A stretch of 64,000 bases of DNA from Sorangium sp051521495 (GCF_051521495.1 NZ_CP150355.1:7812001-7876000); one strand, 5' to 3'. Shown: positions 8,108 through 17,358, counted from the first letter of the stretch. Program-made: numbers and translations. Notes: generated from the letters alone by a model not told the origin.

Positions 8108-11100
8108 GTGCCAAGAGCCCTCTTCCGCGGGCGCGCTGCGCTCGCCGCGATCGCCGCCCTCGTCCCCGCCCTCTCCAGCTGCGCCGACAGCCCCTCGCCG
8201 CCCGCCACCCCGGTCTCGCTCTGGCGCGGGCCCGGGCCAGCCGCGCCGCGCGCCCTGGCGGTCGCCGTCGCGGCGCGCCGCCCCGAGGCCGCGCCGTTCC
8301 GGCTCACCGCCGCCGACGGCACCGGGCTGCGCCTCGTCGCGCTCACCGGCCGCGCGGTGATCGAGGCGCCGCTCGCGCTCGCCGAGCTTCACCTCACCTT
8401 CGAGAACCCCGAGGATCGCGTGCTCGAGGGCACCTTCAGCGTGATGCTGCCGCCCGGCGCGAGCGTCGGGCGCCTCGCCATGAAGATCGACGATCGGTGG
8501 CAGGAGGGCGAGGTGGTCGAGCGCCAGCGCGCGCGCGAGGCGTATGAGGATTTCCTCCACCGCAAGCAGGATCCCGCGCTGCTCGAGCAGGCGGCGGGCA
8601 ACGAGGTGAGCGCGCGCGTCTTCCCCATCCCGGCGCGCGGCGTGAAGCACATCGTGCTGTCGTACTCCCAGGAGCTCGGCCCGGACGCGCCCTTCACCGT
8701 CCCCTTGCGCGGCCTGCCCGCGGTGAGCCGCCTCGACATCGAGGCCACCGTCGCGGGCGCCGCCGCGCCCGTCCACGCGCTGCGCCGGAACGACGCGGCG
8801 CCCGAGGCCGATTTCGTGGTGGATCCGGCGCGGCTCACGTCGACCAAGGCGCGGGGCGGCCTGCGCAGCGGCGAGCTCGTGCTCGCCCGCGTGCCCGCGC
8901 CGTTCGACGAGCACGCGCGGCCCGATCCGCTCGCCTCCGCGGTGATCCTCGTGGACACGAGCGCCTCACGCGCGCTCGGGCTCGAGGAGCAGCTCGGGGT
9001 GCTCGCGGCCGTCGCGCAGGCGGTCGCGCGGGCCGGTGGCCCGAACGCGCCGCTCGCCGTCGCCTGCTACGACCAGGCCGTCACCCCCATCTTCGACGGC
9101 GCGGCGTCGGCGTTCGGCGAGGCGGAGATCGCGCGCATCCGCGAGCGGCAAGCGCTCGGCGCCTCGGATCTCGGGCGCGCGCTCCGCTGGGCCGGCGAAC
9201 GCGCGCGCGCCCGCGGCCAGCGGCGCGTCGTGCTGCTCTCCGACGGGATCGCCACCGCGGGCGAGGTCGCGCCGGGCGCGCTGCGCGGCGCCGCGGCGGC
9301 GCTGCGGGGCGCGGGGGTCGAGCGGCTCGACGCGGTCGCGCTCGGCGGGCTCCGCGACGAGGCCGCGCTCCGGCAGCTCGTCGCGGCGGGCCTGCCCCGC
9401 GACGGCGCCGTGGTCGACGGCGCGCGCGGCGCCGCCGAGATCGAGCGGCGCCTCGGCTCGGCCACGCGCTCGGGGATCGCGGTGAACGTCGAGGGCGCGC
9501 GCTGGGTCTGGCCCCGCGCCCTGAACGGCGTGCAGCCCGGCGACGAGGCGCTCGTCTACGCCGAGGTGCCGGCCGAGCTTCCCGTCCGGATCACGGTCGA
9601 CGGCCGCACCACCACGCCCGAGCTCCGCGGCGTGGAGCGCCCGCTGCTCGAGCGCGCCTGGGCCCGGGCGAAGATCGACGGCCTCCTCGCCCGAGAGGGC
9701 GCCGGGGGCGACCAGGACGCGATCCGCAAGCAGATCATCGACCTCTCGATCGCGCACCGGGTGCTGAGCCCGTACACCGCGCTGCTCGTGCTGGAGACCG
9801 AGCGCGACTACGCGCGCTTCGACATCGCGCGGCGCGGCCTCTCGGACATCCTGACCGTGGAGGGCGGCCGCATCGCCGTACAGAAGCGCTCGCAGGCGCG
9901 CGCCGAGAAGCAGCTGTGGGCCCCCGCGCCGCCTGCCAGCCTGGGCGCCAGCGCTTCCCCCGGCGAGCGCGCCGACGTCGCCCCTGACCAGGACGCCGGC
10001 GCTTCTCGTGGCCGAAGCGCGGCCCTGCGCCCTCCCGCCGCGCCCCCGGCGCGTCCTGCCGGCGCAGAGGCAGAGATCGAAGAGTCCTTCGGCGCGGGCG
10101 GGCTCGGGCTGTCGGGCGTCGGCGAGGGCGGCGGCGGCCGCGGCGAGGGCATCGGCCTCGGCCCGATCGGCGCCGTGGGCCACGGCGGCGGTGCCGCGCC
10201 GCCCGCGTCGGCCGCGGGCACCGGCCAGGGCTTCGGCAGCGGGCACGTCCGCCTCGGCGGTGCCCACAGGTCCACGGCGCCCTCGGTCCGCATGGGCGCC
10301 ACCCAGGTGAGCGGCCGCCTCCCGCCGGAGGTGATCCAGCGCATCGTCCGCCAGAACTTCGGCCGCTTCCGCCTCTGCTACGAGCGCGGGCTGCAGCGCG
10401 ACCCGAACTTGCAAGGCCGCGTCACCGTGCGCTTCACCATCGACCCGCGCGGCGCGGTCGTGAACGCGCGCGACGGCGGCTTCGATCTGCCCGACGCGGC
10501 CGTGGTCTCCTGCGTGGTCCGCGCCTTCCACGACCTGAGCTTCCCCGCCCCCGAGGGCGGCAACGTCGACGTGGTGTACCCGGTCCTGTTCGCGCCGCCG
10601 CCGGGCGGGGCGGCCGCCGCGACGGCCGCCCCCGACGACGCGGCCCCCAGCGACGCGCCCCCTCGAGCCGAGCCGTACACGGGCCGCTTCAAGCTGATCC
10701 AGGACACCCTCGCCCGGGGCGACGCGCAGGCCGCGGCGCGCGATGCGTCGGCCTGGCACGCCGAGGCCCCCGGCGACGTGCTCGCGCTCGTCGCGCTCGG
10801 CGAGGCGCTCGAGGCAGCGGGCGACGTGCCGGGCGCCGCCCGCGCCTACGGCTCGCTCGTCGATCTGTTCCCGGCGCGCGCGGACCTCCGCCGCTTCGCC
10901 GGCGCGCGCCTCGAGCGGCTCGCGGGCGGCGCGGGCCTCGAGCTGGCGGTCGACACGTACGAGAAGGCGCGCGATCAGCGCCCCGATCACCCTTCGAGCC
11001 ACCGCTTGCTCGCGTTCGCCCGCCTCAAGCGGGGCGAGCACGCCGCCGCCTTCGACGCGCTCGCCGCGGGCCTCGCGCGCCGCTATCCGCCGGGGCGCTT

Positions 11101-11593
11101 CGCGGGCGTGGAGGGCATCCTGCGCGAGGATCTCGGCCTGGTCGCCGCGGCGTGGCTCAAGGCGGAGCCTGCGCGCCGGGCAGACATCCTGGCCCGTCTC
11201 GCGAGCGCGGGCGCCGCGCTCGAAGCCGCGCCCTCGCTCCGCTTCGTGCTGAACTGGGAGACCGACGCCAACGACGTCGACTTCCACATCCGGGACGACC
11301 GCGGCGGCCATGCCTATTACGGGAGCCCGACGCTGCCCGGCGGCGGGCGCCTCTACGCCGACGTGACCACCGGCTACGGGCCCGAGTGCTTCACCATCCG
11401 CGCGCCCCGGGAGCAGCGGGCCAGCCGGTACACCCTGCAGGCGCACTACTATGCGCGCGGGCCGATGGGTTACGGCATGGGCAAGCTGCAGATCGTCGAC
11501 CACGACGGCAAGGGCGGCCTGACCTTCGACGAGCGCCCCTTCGTCGTGATGACCGACGGAGCGTTCGTGGATCTCGGCGCCGTCACGCGCTGA
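8108..11593 (+). CDS. VIT-VWA lipoprotein with AgmX/TonB-like, TPR-like and DUF2135 domains
   Basis: A 1,161-residue exported protein with a GTG start, GGAG 7 bp upstream and a lipobox-like 'LVPALSSC' (Cys about 25). Domains in order: VIT (about 55-185, with 'GVKHIVLSYSQEL'), von Willebrand A (about 275-440; MIDAS 'VDTSAS'), a Gly/Ala/Pro-rich linker (about 600-725), an AgmX/PglI-type TonB-C-like domain (about 735-835; 'IVRQNFGRFRLCYERGLQ', 'GRVTVRFTIDPRGAV'), a helical TPR-like region (about 850-1010) and a DUF2135 domain (about 1045-1155; 'NWETDANDVDFHI'). VIT/VWA proteins bind protein partners through the metal site, and the AgmX/TonB-like module is common in myxobacterial envelope proteins. 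A scaffold at the envelope is the likely role. The combination of four modules is notable. Confidence 0.87.
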   Translation: MPRALFRGRAALAAIAALVPALSSCADSPSPPATPVSLWRGPGPAAPRALAVAVAARRPEAAPFRLTAADGTGLRLVALTGRAVIEAPLALAELHLTFENPEDRVLEGTFSVMLPPGASVGRLAMKIDDRWQEGEVVERQRAREAYEDFLHRKQDPALLEQAAGNEVSARVFPIPARGVKHIVLSYSQELGPDAPFTVPLRGLPAVSRLDIEATVAGAAAPVHALRRNDAAPEADFVVDPARLTSTKARGGLRSGELVLARVPAPFDEHARPDPLASAVILVDTSASRALGLEEQLGVLAAVAQAVARAGGPNAPLAVACYDQAVTPIFDGAASAFGEAEIARIRERQALGASDLGRALRWAGERARARGQRRVVLLSDGIATAGEVAPGALRGAAAALRGAGVERLDAVALGGLRDEAALRQLVAAGLPRDGAVVDGARGAAEIERRLGSATRSGIAVNVEGARWVWPRALNGVQPGDEALVYAEVPAELPVRITVDGRTTTPELRGVERPLLERAWARAKIDGLLAREGAGGDQDAIRKQIIDLSIAHRVLSPYTALLVLETERDYARFDIARRGLSDILTVEGGRIAVQKRSQARAEKQLWAPAPPASLGASASPGERADVAPDQDAGASRGRSAALRPPAAPPARPAGAEAEIEESFGAGGLGLSGVGEGGGGRGEGIGLGPIGAVGHGGGAAPPASAAGTGQGFGSGHVRLGGAHRSTAPSVRMGATQVSGRLPPEVIQRIVRQNFGRFRLCYERGLQRDPNLQGRVTVRFTIDPRGAVVNARDGGFDLPDAAVVSCVVRAFHDLSFPAPEGGNVDVVYPVLFAPPPGGAAAATAAPDDAAPSDAPPRAEPYTGRFKLIQDTLARGDAQAAARDASAWHAEAPGDVLALVALGEALEAAGDVPGAARAYGSLVDLFPARADLRRFAGARLERLAGGAGLELAVDTYEKARDQRPDHPSSHRLLAFARLKRGEHAAAFDALAAGLARRYPPGRFAGVEGILREDLGLVAAAWLKAEPARRADILARLASAGAALEAAPSLRFVLNWETDANDVDFHIRDDRGGHAYYGSPTLPGGGRLYADVTTGYGPECFTIRAPREQRASRYTLQAHYYARGPMGYGMGKLQIVDHDGKGGLTFDERPFVVMTDGAFVDLGAVTR

Positions 11594-11691
11594 CGCGCGA
11601 TCGGGCGGGCGACCGTGGACAGCTGCGTCTCGCGCACCGCCAAGAAGGTGGCCGCCGAGGCGGACAAACGCTTCCGCCCATGAAATTGTCA

Positions 11692-11719
11692 GGTGGGCGC
11701 CACGGCTGTAGCGCCCACC
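11692..11719. terminator. hairpin between convergent genes
   Basis: Perfect 9-bp stem GGTGGGCGC / GCGCCCACC around a 10-nt loop, lying between the stop of the VIT/VWA gene (11593) and the stop of the beta-helix gene (11728). It is probably a shared, bidirectional transcription end. Confidence 0.7.
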
Positions 11720-11727
11720 GCGGCGCG

Positions 11728-14175
11728 TCAGCGCACCCGCAGCTGCGCCGCCGATTCACCGAGCTTTTCGCCCTGCGCATCGACGACAACCAGCTTGTAC
11801 GTTCCGGCGCTGGCCGGCACGGCGATGGACGTAGCGTCTCCCGCCGCCTTCGTCATCGTCGCGCCCTCCGTGAACGTGCCGGTGCCGGCCGGCGCGAGCC
11901 AGACGGCGTTGGCCGCCGCGCCGGTGCTCCTGATCTTGATTGTCTTGGTGCCGGATGCCACCGAGGCGCTCGCCGGGAACACGTAGTCTTGGACCGCGAG
12001 CAGGCTGCCGGGAATGATGCCCCGGTGCTCTTCCTGGACGCCGGAGCTCAAGCAAAGTTCGTATTGCGCTGCCGGCCACATGTTGTCCGGCACCGCGACC
12101 GGTGGGTCGATTTTGCTATCGGGCGGGTTGACGCCCATCTTGTTCACGGTGGCGTACGTCCTCAGGATGGTGAGATGGTGCTTGGCCCCGAAGTCCTCGC
12201 AGTTGATCGTGTATTTTACGCCGGGGTCGATGTCGAGCACGTTGTCGTTCTGCGTGATGTACGCGCTGCCCTCGTCGTTGTGCAGGCCGTACGTGGGGCC
12301 GCTCGTCGCGGGCGGAATGCCCTTGACGTAGTTCTCGTTGATGGTCGTGCCTGGCATCTGACCTAGCGTATAGATCGCGCCGCTGTCGTGCAGCCTGGTC
12401 AACGTATCGATGAAGCGATTGTTGTTGATCGCGTTGTCTTTGCAGGTGGTCGAGTCGGGGAAGTTCCGCCAGCCCCAGCCCAGGTTGATGCCGTTGTAGG
12501 CCGTCTTCTGGATCTGGTTGTAGGTGATCTTCAGGCCATCGACGAAGAACGCGGTGATGCCCGAATGGCCACCGAAGCCCGGCAGTGAGCTCACGTCGTA
12601 CAGCAGGTTGTTGCTGATGGTGTCGTTTTTACAGATGCCTTCGACACCCGAGCCGAACTTGTGGTGCGGGCCGGTGTCGCCCACGTACACGTGCTGCGGG
12701 TGGCCGACCGTGATGCCGCTGCCGGCCATGTCGGTGATGTAGTTGCCGAGGATGCTGGAATTCACGACGTCGTTGATGAAGGAAATGCCCTCATTACCGC
12801 TGTGCTTCACCACGTTGCCGATGAAGTCGATCGAGTCGGCGTTGTTGACCGTGATCATCCCGGGCAGCGTGTCGATGATCTCGTACTTGCTGTTGTGCCA
12901 GTTGCCGTCACCGTAGGCGACGTAGATGGTGGCGCCCTGCACCGTCGCTTTTCCGTGCGACTCGTCCACGCGGTACAGGCTGTAGTCGGTGTTGGCGAAG
13001 GTGATGCCCTGGAAAGTGAGATTCTTGACGCGGCTAGCGGTGGAGGCGCCGGCGATGTCGATCAGCTTTTCTGCGATCGGCGCCTGCACGTCGGCTTGAG
13101 CCATGTCCTCGCCTTGCCGCGGGTAGTAGTAGAGGGTGCCGGTCGTCTTGTCGAAATAGAACTGACCGGGCGAGCTCAAGAACTCGCGCGCGTTGTAAAT
13201 GGTGTGGGTACCAGAGACGCTGAAGCCCGAATTCCAACCGGGGGTTTGCGCAATGGCGCCGTAGGGCTGTTGAAAGAGCAGCGCGCGGAAGTTGTCTGGT
13301 GTGGTGGTGACATCGCGAACGCAAACGATATTCTCGTTCCAAGTGGTGCCGTTCACGATCTCGAGGTCGTCTTTGTTGCTGGCGATGGCGGGCACCGCGC
13401 CGATGTCGTACTTGGCGCCGTCACTCGCGCTGCCGCTCGCCCAGGCCCAGCTGTGCTGCCCGGCCGTCACGCTGTACGTCCCGACCCCTCCGCGCGACGT
13501 GACCCGCTTGCTCGTCATCAGGGCACGAGCATCGTTCACGTACAGGTTGCGCAGCTTCGTCGTTCGGTCCAGCTTGGCCTTGTAGATATTGCCTGCGTCC
13601 GGCGTCCATCCAGTCACCTTCGTCGCGCCGTTCAAAACGGGCTTTTCCCCGGGGTAAGCCTGATAGTAGATGCGATGGCCGTTCGTGCCCGAGTCCGATG
13701 GCGTGAAGGCGATGGCTTCGGTGAGGTTGTACGTGCCAGCTCGGAGGTAAACGTAGATGTCGCCGGTCATGTTGGCGTTGACGGTGCGGACGACGTCGCG
13801 CGCCTTGGCGACCGTCTTGAACGGCGCGCTGGCCGTGCCTGGATTGTCGTCGCTACCGGAAGGCGACACGTAGTACGCCGCTTGCCGCGTCCCGGTCTCG
13901 TCTGGAACCTCGCCGCCGTCGGCCGCTCCGCCACCGGCCATCGCGCCGGAGCTGCCGCCGCCCCCGTCCGCTGCCGCCCCTCCGGCTCCTTCGGTGGCGT
14001 CGGCTCCGCCGGTTGCGCCGCCGCCGGTTGCGCCGCCGCCGGCCGAGCTGCCGGCACCAGCCAGGTCGGGGCTCGCTCCGTCCGACGAACAAGCAGCCAA
14101 CCCAGCGAACGCCGTGAGTGATGCAGCAACCAGCAGCTTCACGTGACGAACGGTGGAATCGTGACTCTCACGCAT
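11728..14175 (-). CDS. right-handed parallel beta-helix lipoprotein (pectate-lyase-like fold)
   Basis: An 815-residue lipoprotein from the ATG at 14175, with signal 'LLVAASLTAFAGLAAC' (lipid Cys29) and then a long Gly/Ala-rich linker to about residue 95. The frame is open 16 codons further upstream. The folded part opens with 'YYVSPSGSDDNPGTASAPFK', the DUF1565-type start of extracellular right-handed beta-helix proteins, and continues with repeated short N/G/I-rich coils ('NNLLYDVSSLPGFGGHSGI', 'KITYNQIQKTAYNGINLGWG'). A small beta-sandwich-like C-terminus ends the chain. Proteins of this shape are polysaccharide lyases, hydrolases or epimerases acting on uronic or neutral glycans; I cannot assign catalytic residues. 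A sugar-type oxidoreductase lies upstream on the same strand. Confidence 0.82.
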   Translation of the reverse strand: MRESHDSTVRHVKLLVAASLTAFAGLAACSSDGASPDLAGAGSSAGGGATGGGATGGADATEGAGGAAADGGGGSSGAMAGGGAADGGEVPDETGTRQAAYYVSPSGSDDNPGTASAPFKTVAKARDVVRTVNANMTGDIYVYLRAGTYNLTEAIAFTPSDSGTNGHRIYYQAYPGEKPVLNGATKVTGWTPDAGNIYKAKLDRTTKLRNLYVNDARALMTSKRVTSRGGVGTYSVTAGQHSWAWASGSASDGAKYDIGAVPAIASNKDDLEIVNGTTWNENIVCVRDVTTTPDNFRALLFQQPYGAIAQTPGWNSGFSVSGTHTIYNAREFLSSPGQFYFDKTTGTLYYYPRQGEDMAQADVQAPIAEKLIDIAGASTASRVKNLTFQGITFANTDYSLYRVDESHGKATVQGATIYVAYGDGNWHNSKYEIIDTLPGMITVNNADSIDFIGNVVKHSGNEGISFINDVVNSSILGNYITDMAGSGITVGHPQHVYVGDTGPHHKFGSGVEGICKNDTISNNLLYDVSSLPGFGGHSGITAFFVDGLKITYNQIQKTAYNGINLGWGWRNFPDSTTCKDNAINNNRFIDTLTRLHDSGAIYTLGQMPGTTINENYVKGIPPATSGPTYGLHNDEGSAYITQNDNVLDIDPGVKYTINCEDFGAKHHLTILRTYATVNKMGVNPPDSKIDPPVAVPDNMWPAAQYELCLSSGVQEEHRGIIPGSLLAVQDYVFPASASVASGTKTIKIRSTGAAANAVWLAPAGTGTFTEGATMTKAAGDATSIAVPASAGTYKLVVVDAQGEKLGESAAQLRVR

Positions 14176-14500
14176 GATTTCTTGCCTCGAACGTAAGGTG
14201 AGCCAGCCGCCGACGCGGAGCACAGCGCCGCTTCCAGATCACGTCAACTCAGGAAGGAACCGACCCGCAGCGATGCTGCCGGGAGCGCTGCTGGGGCCTC
14301 GCGAAGCAGCGATGGCAACCGAGCGCGTGCGCCGGCACGCTCCTCCCCCTGCATGCGCCTCACCTGGAGCCAGCAGCCCGACCTGCACGGTGAACGCGCA
14401 TGAAGAGAAAAGCCCGGTGCGCATGACGCACCCGAAGCCCGGTGCGCATGACGCACCTATCCAGGACACCAGGACAACGCGAAAGAATGACCAGCGCCAA

Positions 14501-14516
14501 ATGTGAACGTTCACAT
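14501..14516. promoter_or_regulatory. perfect 16-bp palindrome, LacI-family-type operator candidate
   Basis: ATGTGAACGTTCACAT is a perfect palindrome centred on CG. It resembles the TGTAAACGTTTACA type bound by LacI/CcpA-family repressors. It lies 326 bp upstream of the beta-helix lipoprotein start. No LacI-type regulator gene is in the window. Confidence 0.45.
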
Positions 14517-14933
14517 CCCTGGTGTCAATTGAAATGGACCGGCGCGCTTGTCCTCGATCCGGAGGGGTGCGTAGCGGCGGCCGGCCGAGGCGCCCGCGTG
14601 AGCTGTCCTCCGAGCCCGGCTCGTGCGAGCTCGTGGTTTTCCGGGCACCTGGGCGGTGCTCGTGCGCAGGACCAGCTCGGCCTCGACGGCGGCGCAGCCG
14701 TCGAGGCGCTGTTCGGCCGTCGGTCCTGGACCTGCCTTCGCCGTCGCCGGTCGCTGCCGCTGCCGCCTTCGCCCCCTCGCCACTGTCGCCGCCGGGCGCA
14801 GCTGCCGCCCTCGCCGCCGTCGCTGCTTCCCGTGCCGGTGCTGCCCGTGCTGCTCCCGGGGCCGTCGTCGCAGTGGCCGGGGCCGATGCCGCCCTCGTTG
14901 GAGCCCGCGAGCGTGCCCGAGAGCGAGACGACC

Positions 14934-14949
14934 ACGTAAACGTTCACGT
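14934..14949. promoter_or_regulatory. second AACGTT-centred near-palindrome
   Basis: ACGTAAACGTTCACGT matches the palindrome at 14501 in its centre and has one mismatched pair. It lies just beyond the end of the oxidoreductase gene. It may be part of a decayed coding region instead, so the call is weak. Confidence 0.25.
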
Positions 14950-14990
14950 TGGTGACCGCCCGGCTCGGCGACGCCGGGCGCAGCACGCCG

Positions 14991-16031
14991 CTAGATCCTC
15001 TCCCAGCGCCCGCTCTCGACGGAACGGAAGAGCGCGTCAATGACCCGCATGTTGCCCACCGCGACCTCGATCGAATTCTCGACCGGGCTGCCCGTGCGGA
15101 TGGCGCGCGAGAACGCTTCGCTCTGCAGGTGGTACTGGTCGACGGCGGGGAACGAGGTGACCCTGGCCGAGCTGCAGCTCAGCGTCGAGCCGTCATCGAG
15201 GAAGACCTTGCACGGCTGGTCGGCGGGGGCGTTGAACGGGATCTCGATCTCGATGCGGCCCTTGGTACCGAGCGCGTTCACGCGCTGGTAGGCCACCGCC
15301 TGCGTGCTGCACGTGAACGTCAGGTGCGCGCCGCCGTAGTCGAGCAGGCCCGAGGTCAAGCGATCGGTGCCGAACTCGGGATCGCGCTCGACGAGCGCGA
15401 TGGCCCGCACGGGCTCTCGTCCGAACAGGAAGCGCGACGTGTTCACCGCGTAGCAGCCGATGTCGTAGAGCGCGCCGCCCCCGACTTCCTTCTTGTTGCG
15501 GATGTTGGTGGCGTCGCGGTTGAAATAGGAGAACGCCGTCTGGACGCTGACCAGGTCGCCGATCTGGCCGCTTCGCATCCAGTCCCCGGCCTGCTGCCAT
15601 TGCGGGTGGTAGCGGATCATGAACGCTTCGGCGATCAGCTTGCCCGTCTCGCGCTGGACGTCGACGAGCGCCTCGGCGTCCTCGGCGCTGAGCGCGATCG
15701 GCTTCTCGCACAGGACGTGCTTGCCGGCGCGGGCCGCGCGCGCCGTCCACGTGACGTGCAGGTGGTTGGGCAGCGGGTTGTAGACGGCGTCGATCTCCGG
15801 ATCCTCGAGCAGCTCATCGTAGCTGCCGTACGCCTTCGGGATCCCGAGCGACCGCGCGGCGTCGCGCGCCTTGCCGGTGTCGCGCGACGCCAGCGCGGCG
15901 AGCTGGGTCAGGGGCCCCCGCTTCATGGCGGGCAGGCTGACCTTCAACGCGAAGTCGCTCGCCCCGAGGACGCCCCAGCGCACGGGGGTGAGAGGTTCGC
16001 TCGACTTCGGACCTTGGGCAGATGTGGACAT
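14991..16031 (-). CDS. Gfo/Idh/MocA-family oxidoreductase
   Basis: A 346-residue cytoplasmic NAD(P)-dependent sugar or inositol dehydrogenase. I choose the ATG at 16031, which has GAGG 5 bp upstream; a GTG at 16037 would sit directly on that site. The N-terminal Rossmann fold shows 'WGVLGASDFA', the family signature is 'CEKPIALS' (the EKP lysine), and the C-terminal sheet domain begins around 'VGGGALYDIGCYAVN'. Length and motif order are normal for the family. The substrate cannot be read from sequence. The beta-helix lipoprotein lies downstream on the same strand across an 815-bp gap, so a shared operon is doubtful. A TGTAAACG half-site 41 bp upstream recalls the palindrome at 14501. Confidence 0.9.
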   Translation of the reverse strand: MSTSAQGPKSSEPLTPVRWGVLGASDFALKVSLPAMKRGPLTQLAALASRDTGKARDAARSLGIPKAYGSYDELLEDPEIDAVYNPLPNHLHVTWTARAARAGKHVLCEKPIALSAEDAEALVDVQRETGKLIAEAFMIRYHPQWQQAGDWMRSGQIGDLVSVQTAFSYFNRDATNIRNKKEVGGGALYDIGCYAVNTSRFLFGREPVRAIALVERDPEFGTDRLTSGLLDYGGAHLTFTCSTQAVAYQRVNALGTKGRIEIEIPFNAPADQPCKVFLDDGSTLSCSSARVTSFPAVDQYHLQSEAFSRAIRTGSPVENSIEVAVGNMRVIDALFRSVESGRWERI

Positions 16032-16128
16032 GGGCACCTCGCTGCTCGCGAAGCTAACGGTCGACGGCGCGCCTGTAAACGCTCGATTTCAATCGACAGG
16101 AGCGGAGGGGGGAGAGCGGCGAGTCGCC

Positions 16129-16299
16129 TCAGAAGGCGGCGTCGCGGAGCTTCGGCCTGTACTCCGCCTTGTACGGATCGTGGCAGGCCTTGCAGCTCGC
16201 CTTGGCGCCGTCGATATCGCCCTTCTTGTATCATGCGGCCGGCTCGACGACGCCGCGGTGCCTATCGCTCTTGAACGTGAATTTGATCTTGGCTCCCAT
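16129..16299 (-). pseudogene. cytochrome c'-like gene remnant with an in-frame stop
   Basis: From the ATG at 16299 the frame reads MGAKIKFTFKSDRHRG, hits TGA at 16233-16231, and continues in the same frame with 'YKKGDIDGAKASCKACHDPY' and then KAEYRPKLRDAAF before a second TGA at 16131. SCKACHDPY is a c-type heme attachment site (CxxCH) placed near the C-terminus, as in the cytochrome c'/c-556 family. The normal four-helix body (over 100 residues) is mostly missing, so this is a shortened, broken gene. Readthrough of the TGA is conceivable but nothing supports it. Confidence 0.6.
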
Positions 16300-16678
16300 A
16301 TCATGCTCCTCGAAGCTTCGGCGCGGCCGTCGCGCAGATACGCGTGCAGAGCGTCTCCTGCTCATCGGGACGCTCTGCACGGCGCATGCCGGAGCCGGCT
16401 CGGCGGTCGCGCCGAGGGGCGCTGTCGACGAGGTCCCGAGCGCGTCGCCCCGAGAGCTGGGCGAGGAGGCCAGGGCCGGCCTCCTCAGTGAATCATGGTG
16501 ATGCTGAGGCGCACCCCTGTCGGGTTTGCTCGACGCGGCGCGCGAGCACGAAACTTCATGACCCTGGTTCATCGAACCACCCGGGGGTCTCCCCGCGAGC
16601 CTTCAACGGCAGGTCGTCCCGCTCGTTCAGATCACTTCCCCGGAGCCGCAAGCTGGAGTGACAGCGGCCCCTTAGATA

Positions 16679-16733
16679 CATGGATAAGCTATTGATATAG
16701 CGCCGCCTTCCAGGGGGGATGCGCATCGCGTAA
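16679..16733 (+). repeat. dispersed repeat, copy 1
   Basis: The 55 bp beginning CATGGATAAGCTATTGATAT and ending ATCGCGTAA match a stretch at 26017-26072 at about 45 of 56 aligned positions, with one gap. Both copies are intergenic, in the same orientation, and next to gene remnants. Confidence 0.75.
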
Positions 16734-16891
16734 AAGAATGTTCTGTCAACCCAGGGAAGGTCCCAAAGGTGGGGCTTGACGTCTCGATCGGTACGGGCTC
16801 AAGTGGGGTCGGTCGTGCGACACGCAGCCTGCGCAGCGCGAGGGCCACGGGCGGCACGCACGGCAGCGACCGGGGCACGGGCGGATCCAGC

Positions 16892-17226
16892 TCAGGGGTT
16901 GGGCGAGATCTCCAGCACGCCGAGCTTGCTGGGAAAGCGCCTCTCCAGCACGCTGTCCCTGGGGAGCTGCGCGAAGCTCAGCACGTCGGCTTGAGCACCG
17001 GCGCGCTCTGTCCCCAGTGCGGGCCGACGTACGCATGGATCAGCTCGTGAGGCTCGAACGCGCGCGTCGTGCGGACCTCGCCGTTGTAGTAACAGCCGCC
17101 CCCTTGCGGGCATCCCAAATGCGCGGAGCTCGACGTCACCCCGCCGTCCCAATCGACGGCGTAAGAATCACAGCCGGGCAGCGCGACGAGCGTCGCCGCG
17201 ACACCGCAGAGCAGATCTCGATTCAT
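16892..17226 (-). pseudogene. decayed tandem copy of the HELIH lipoprotein gene at 17359
   Basis: From the ATG at 17226 the frame gives a signal peptide, 'GGVTSSSAHLG', 'CYYNGEV' and 'EPHELIHAYVGPHWG', all matching the intact neighbour ('GGVTSLSAHF', 'DPHELIHAYTMSQWG'), and stops at 16978. About 60 bp further, in another frame, 'DSVLERRFPSKLGVLEISPNP' is cut to its match with the neighbour's C-terminus ('VLEMRAPLGLGALRVHPLP') and ends at 16892. So both ends and the HExxH core survive. The segment between signal and core is mostly deleted, and the roughly 270 residues after the core are gone. A short GGAGAGG precedes the start. Confidence 0.72.
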
Positions 17227-17358
17227 GACGATCAGCACCTCTCCCGCGACACCTCTCCCGGCCTCCCGACCACCGTGTTCCGTCGTCCGCCGGAGGGCGG
17301 TGTCATCTGCACGCGTTGAACACCGGCGCGCGCCCGGCGCGTCGTCTCCTGCCCGAGG

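Larger units (their letters stand above)
14176..14990. other. 815-bp region without a clear gene, possible decayed lipoprotein
   Basis: Both strands are open for long stretches. On the minus strand 14525-15040 reads through a 'GSSTGSTGTGSSDGGEGG' tract like the linkers of lipoproteins in this window, then turns into Arg-rich nonsense. A neighbouring minus frame (14511-14783) holds a plausible short end ('YAPLRIEDKRAGPFQL'). This suggests a frameshifted remnant, but no signal peptide or family is recognisable. Two AACGTT-centred palindromes lie inside. Confidence 0.35.

Noticed and set aside
5608..8346. 912-codon minus-strand frame across three genes
   Set aside because: It crosses a strong hairpin and three well-marked plus-strand genes; no motif.
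8966..11503. 845-codon minus-strand frame opposite the VIT/VWA gene
   Set aside because: Repetitive Arg/Ala/Gly product typical of antisense to GC-rich genes.
12661..14121. 486-codon plus-strand frame opposite the beta-helix lipoprotein
   Set aside because: Val/Arg/Asp-rich antisense product with no recognisable domain.
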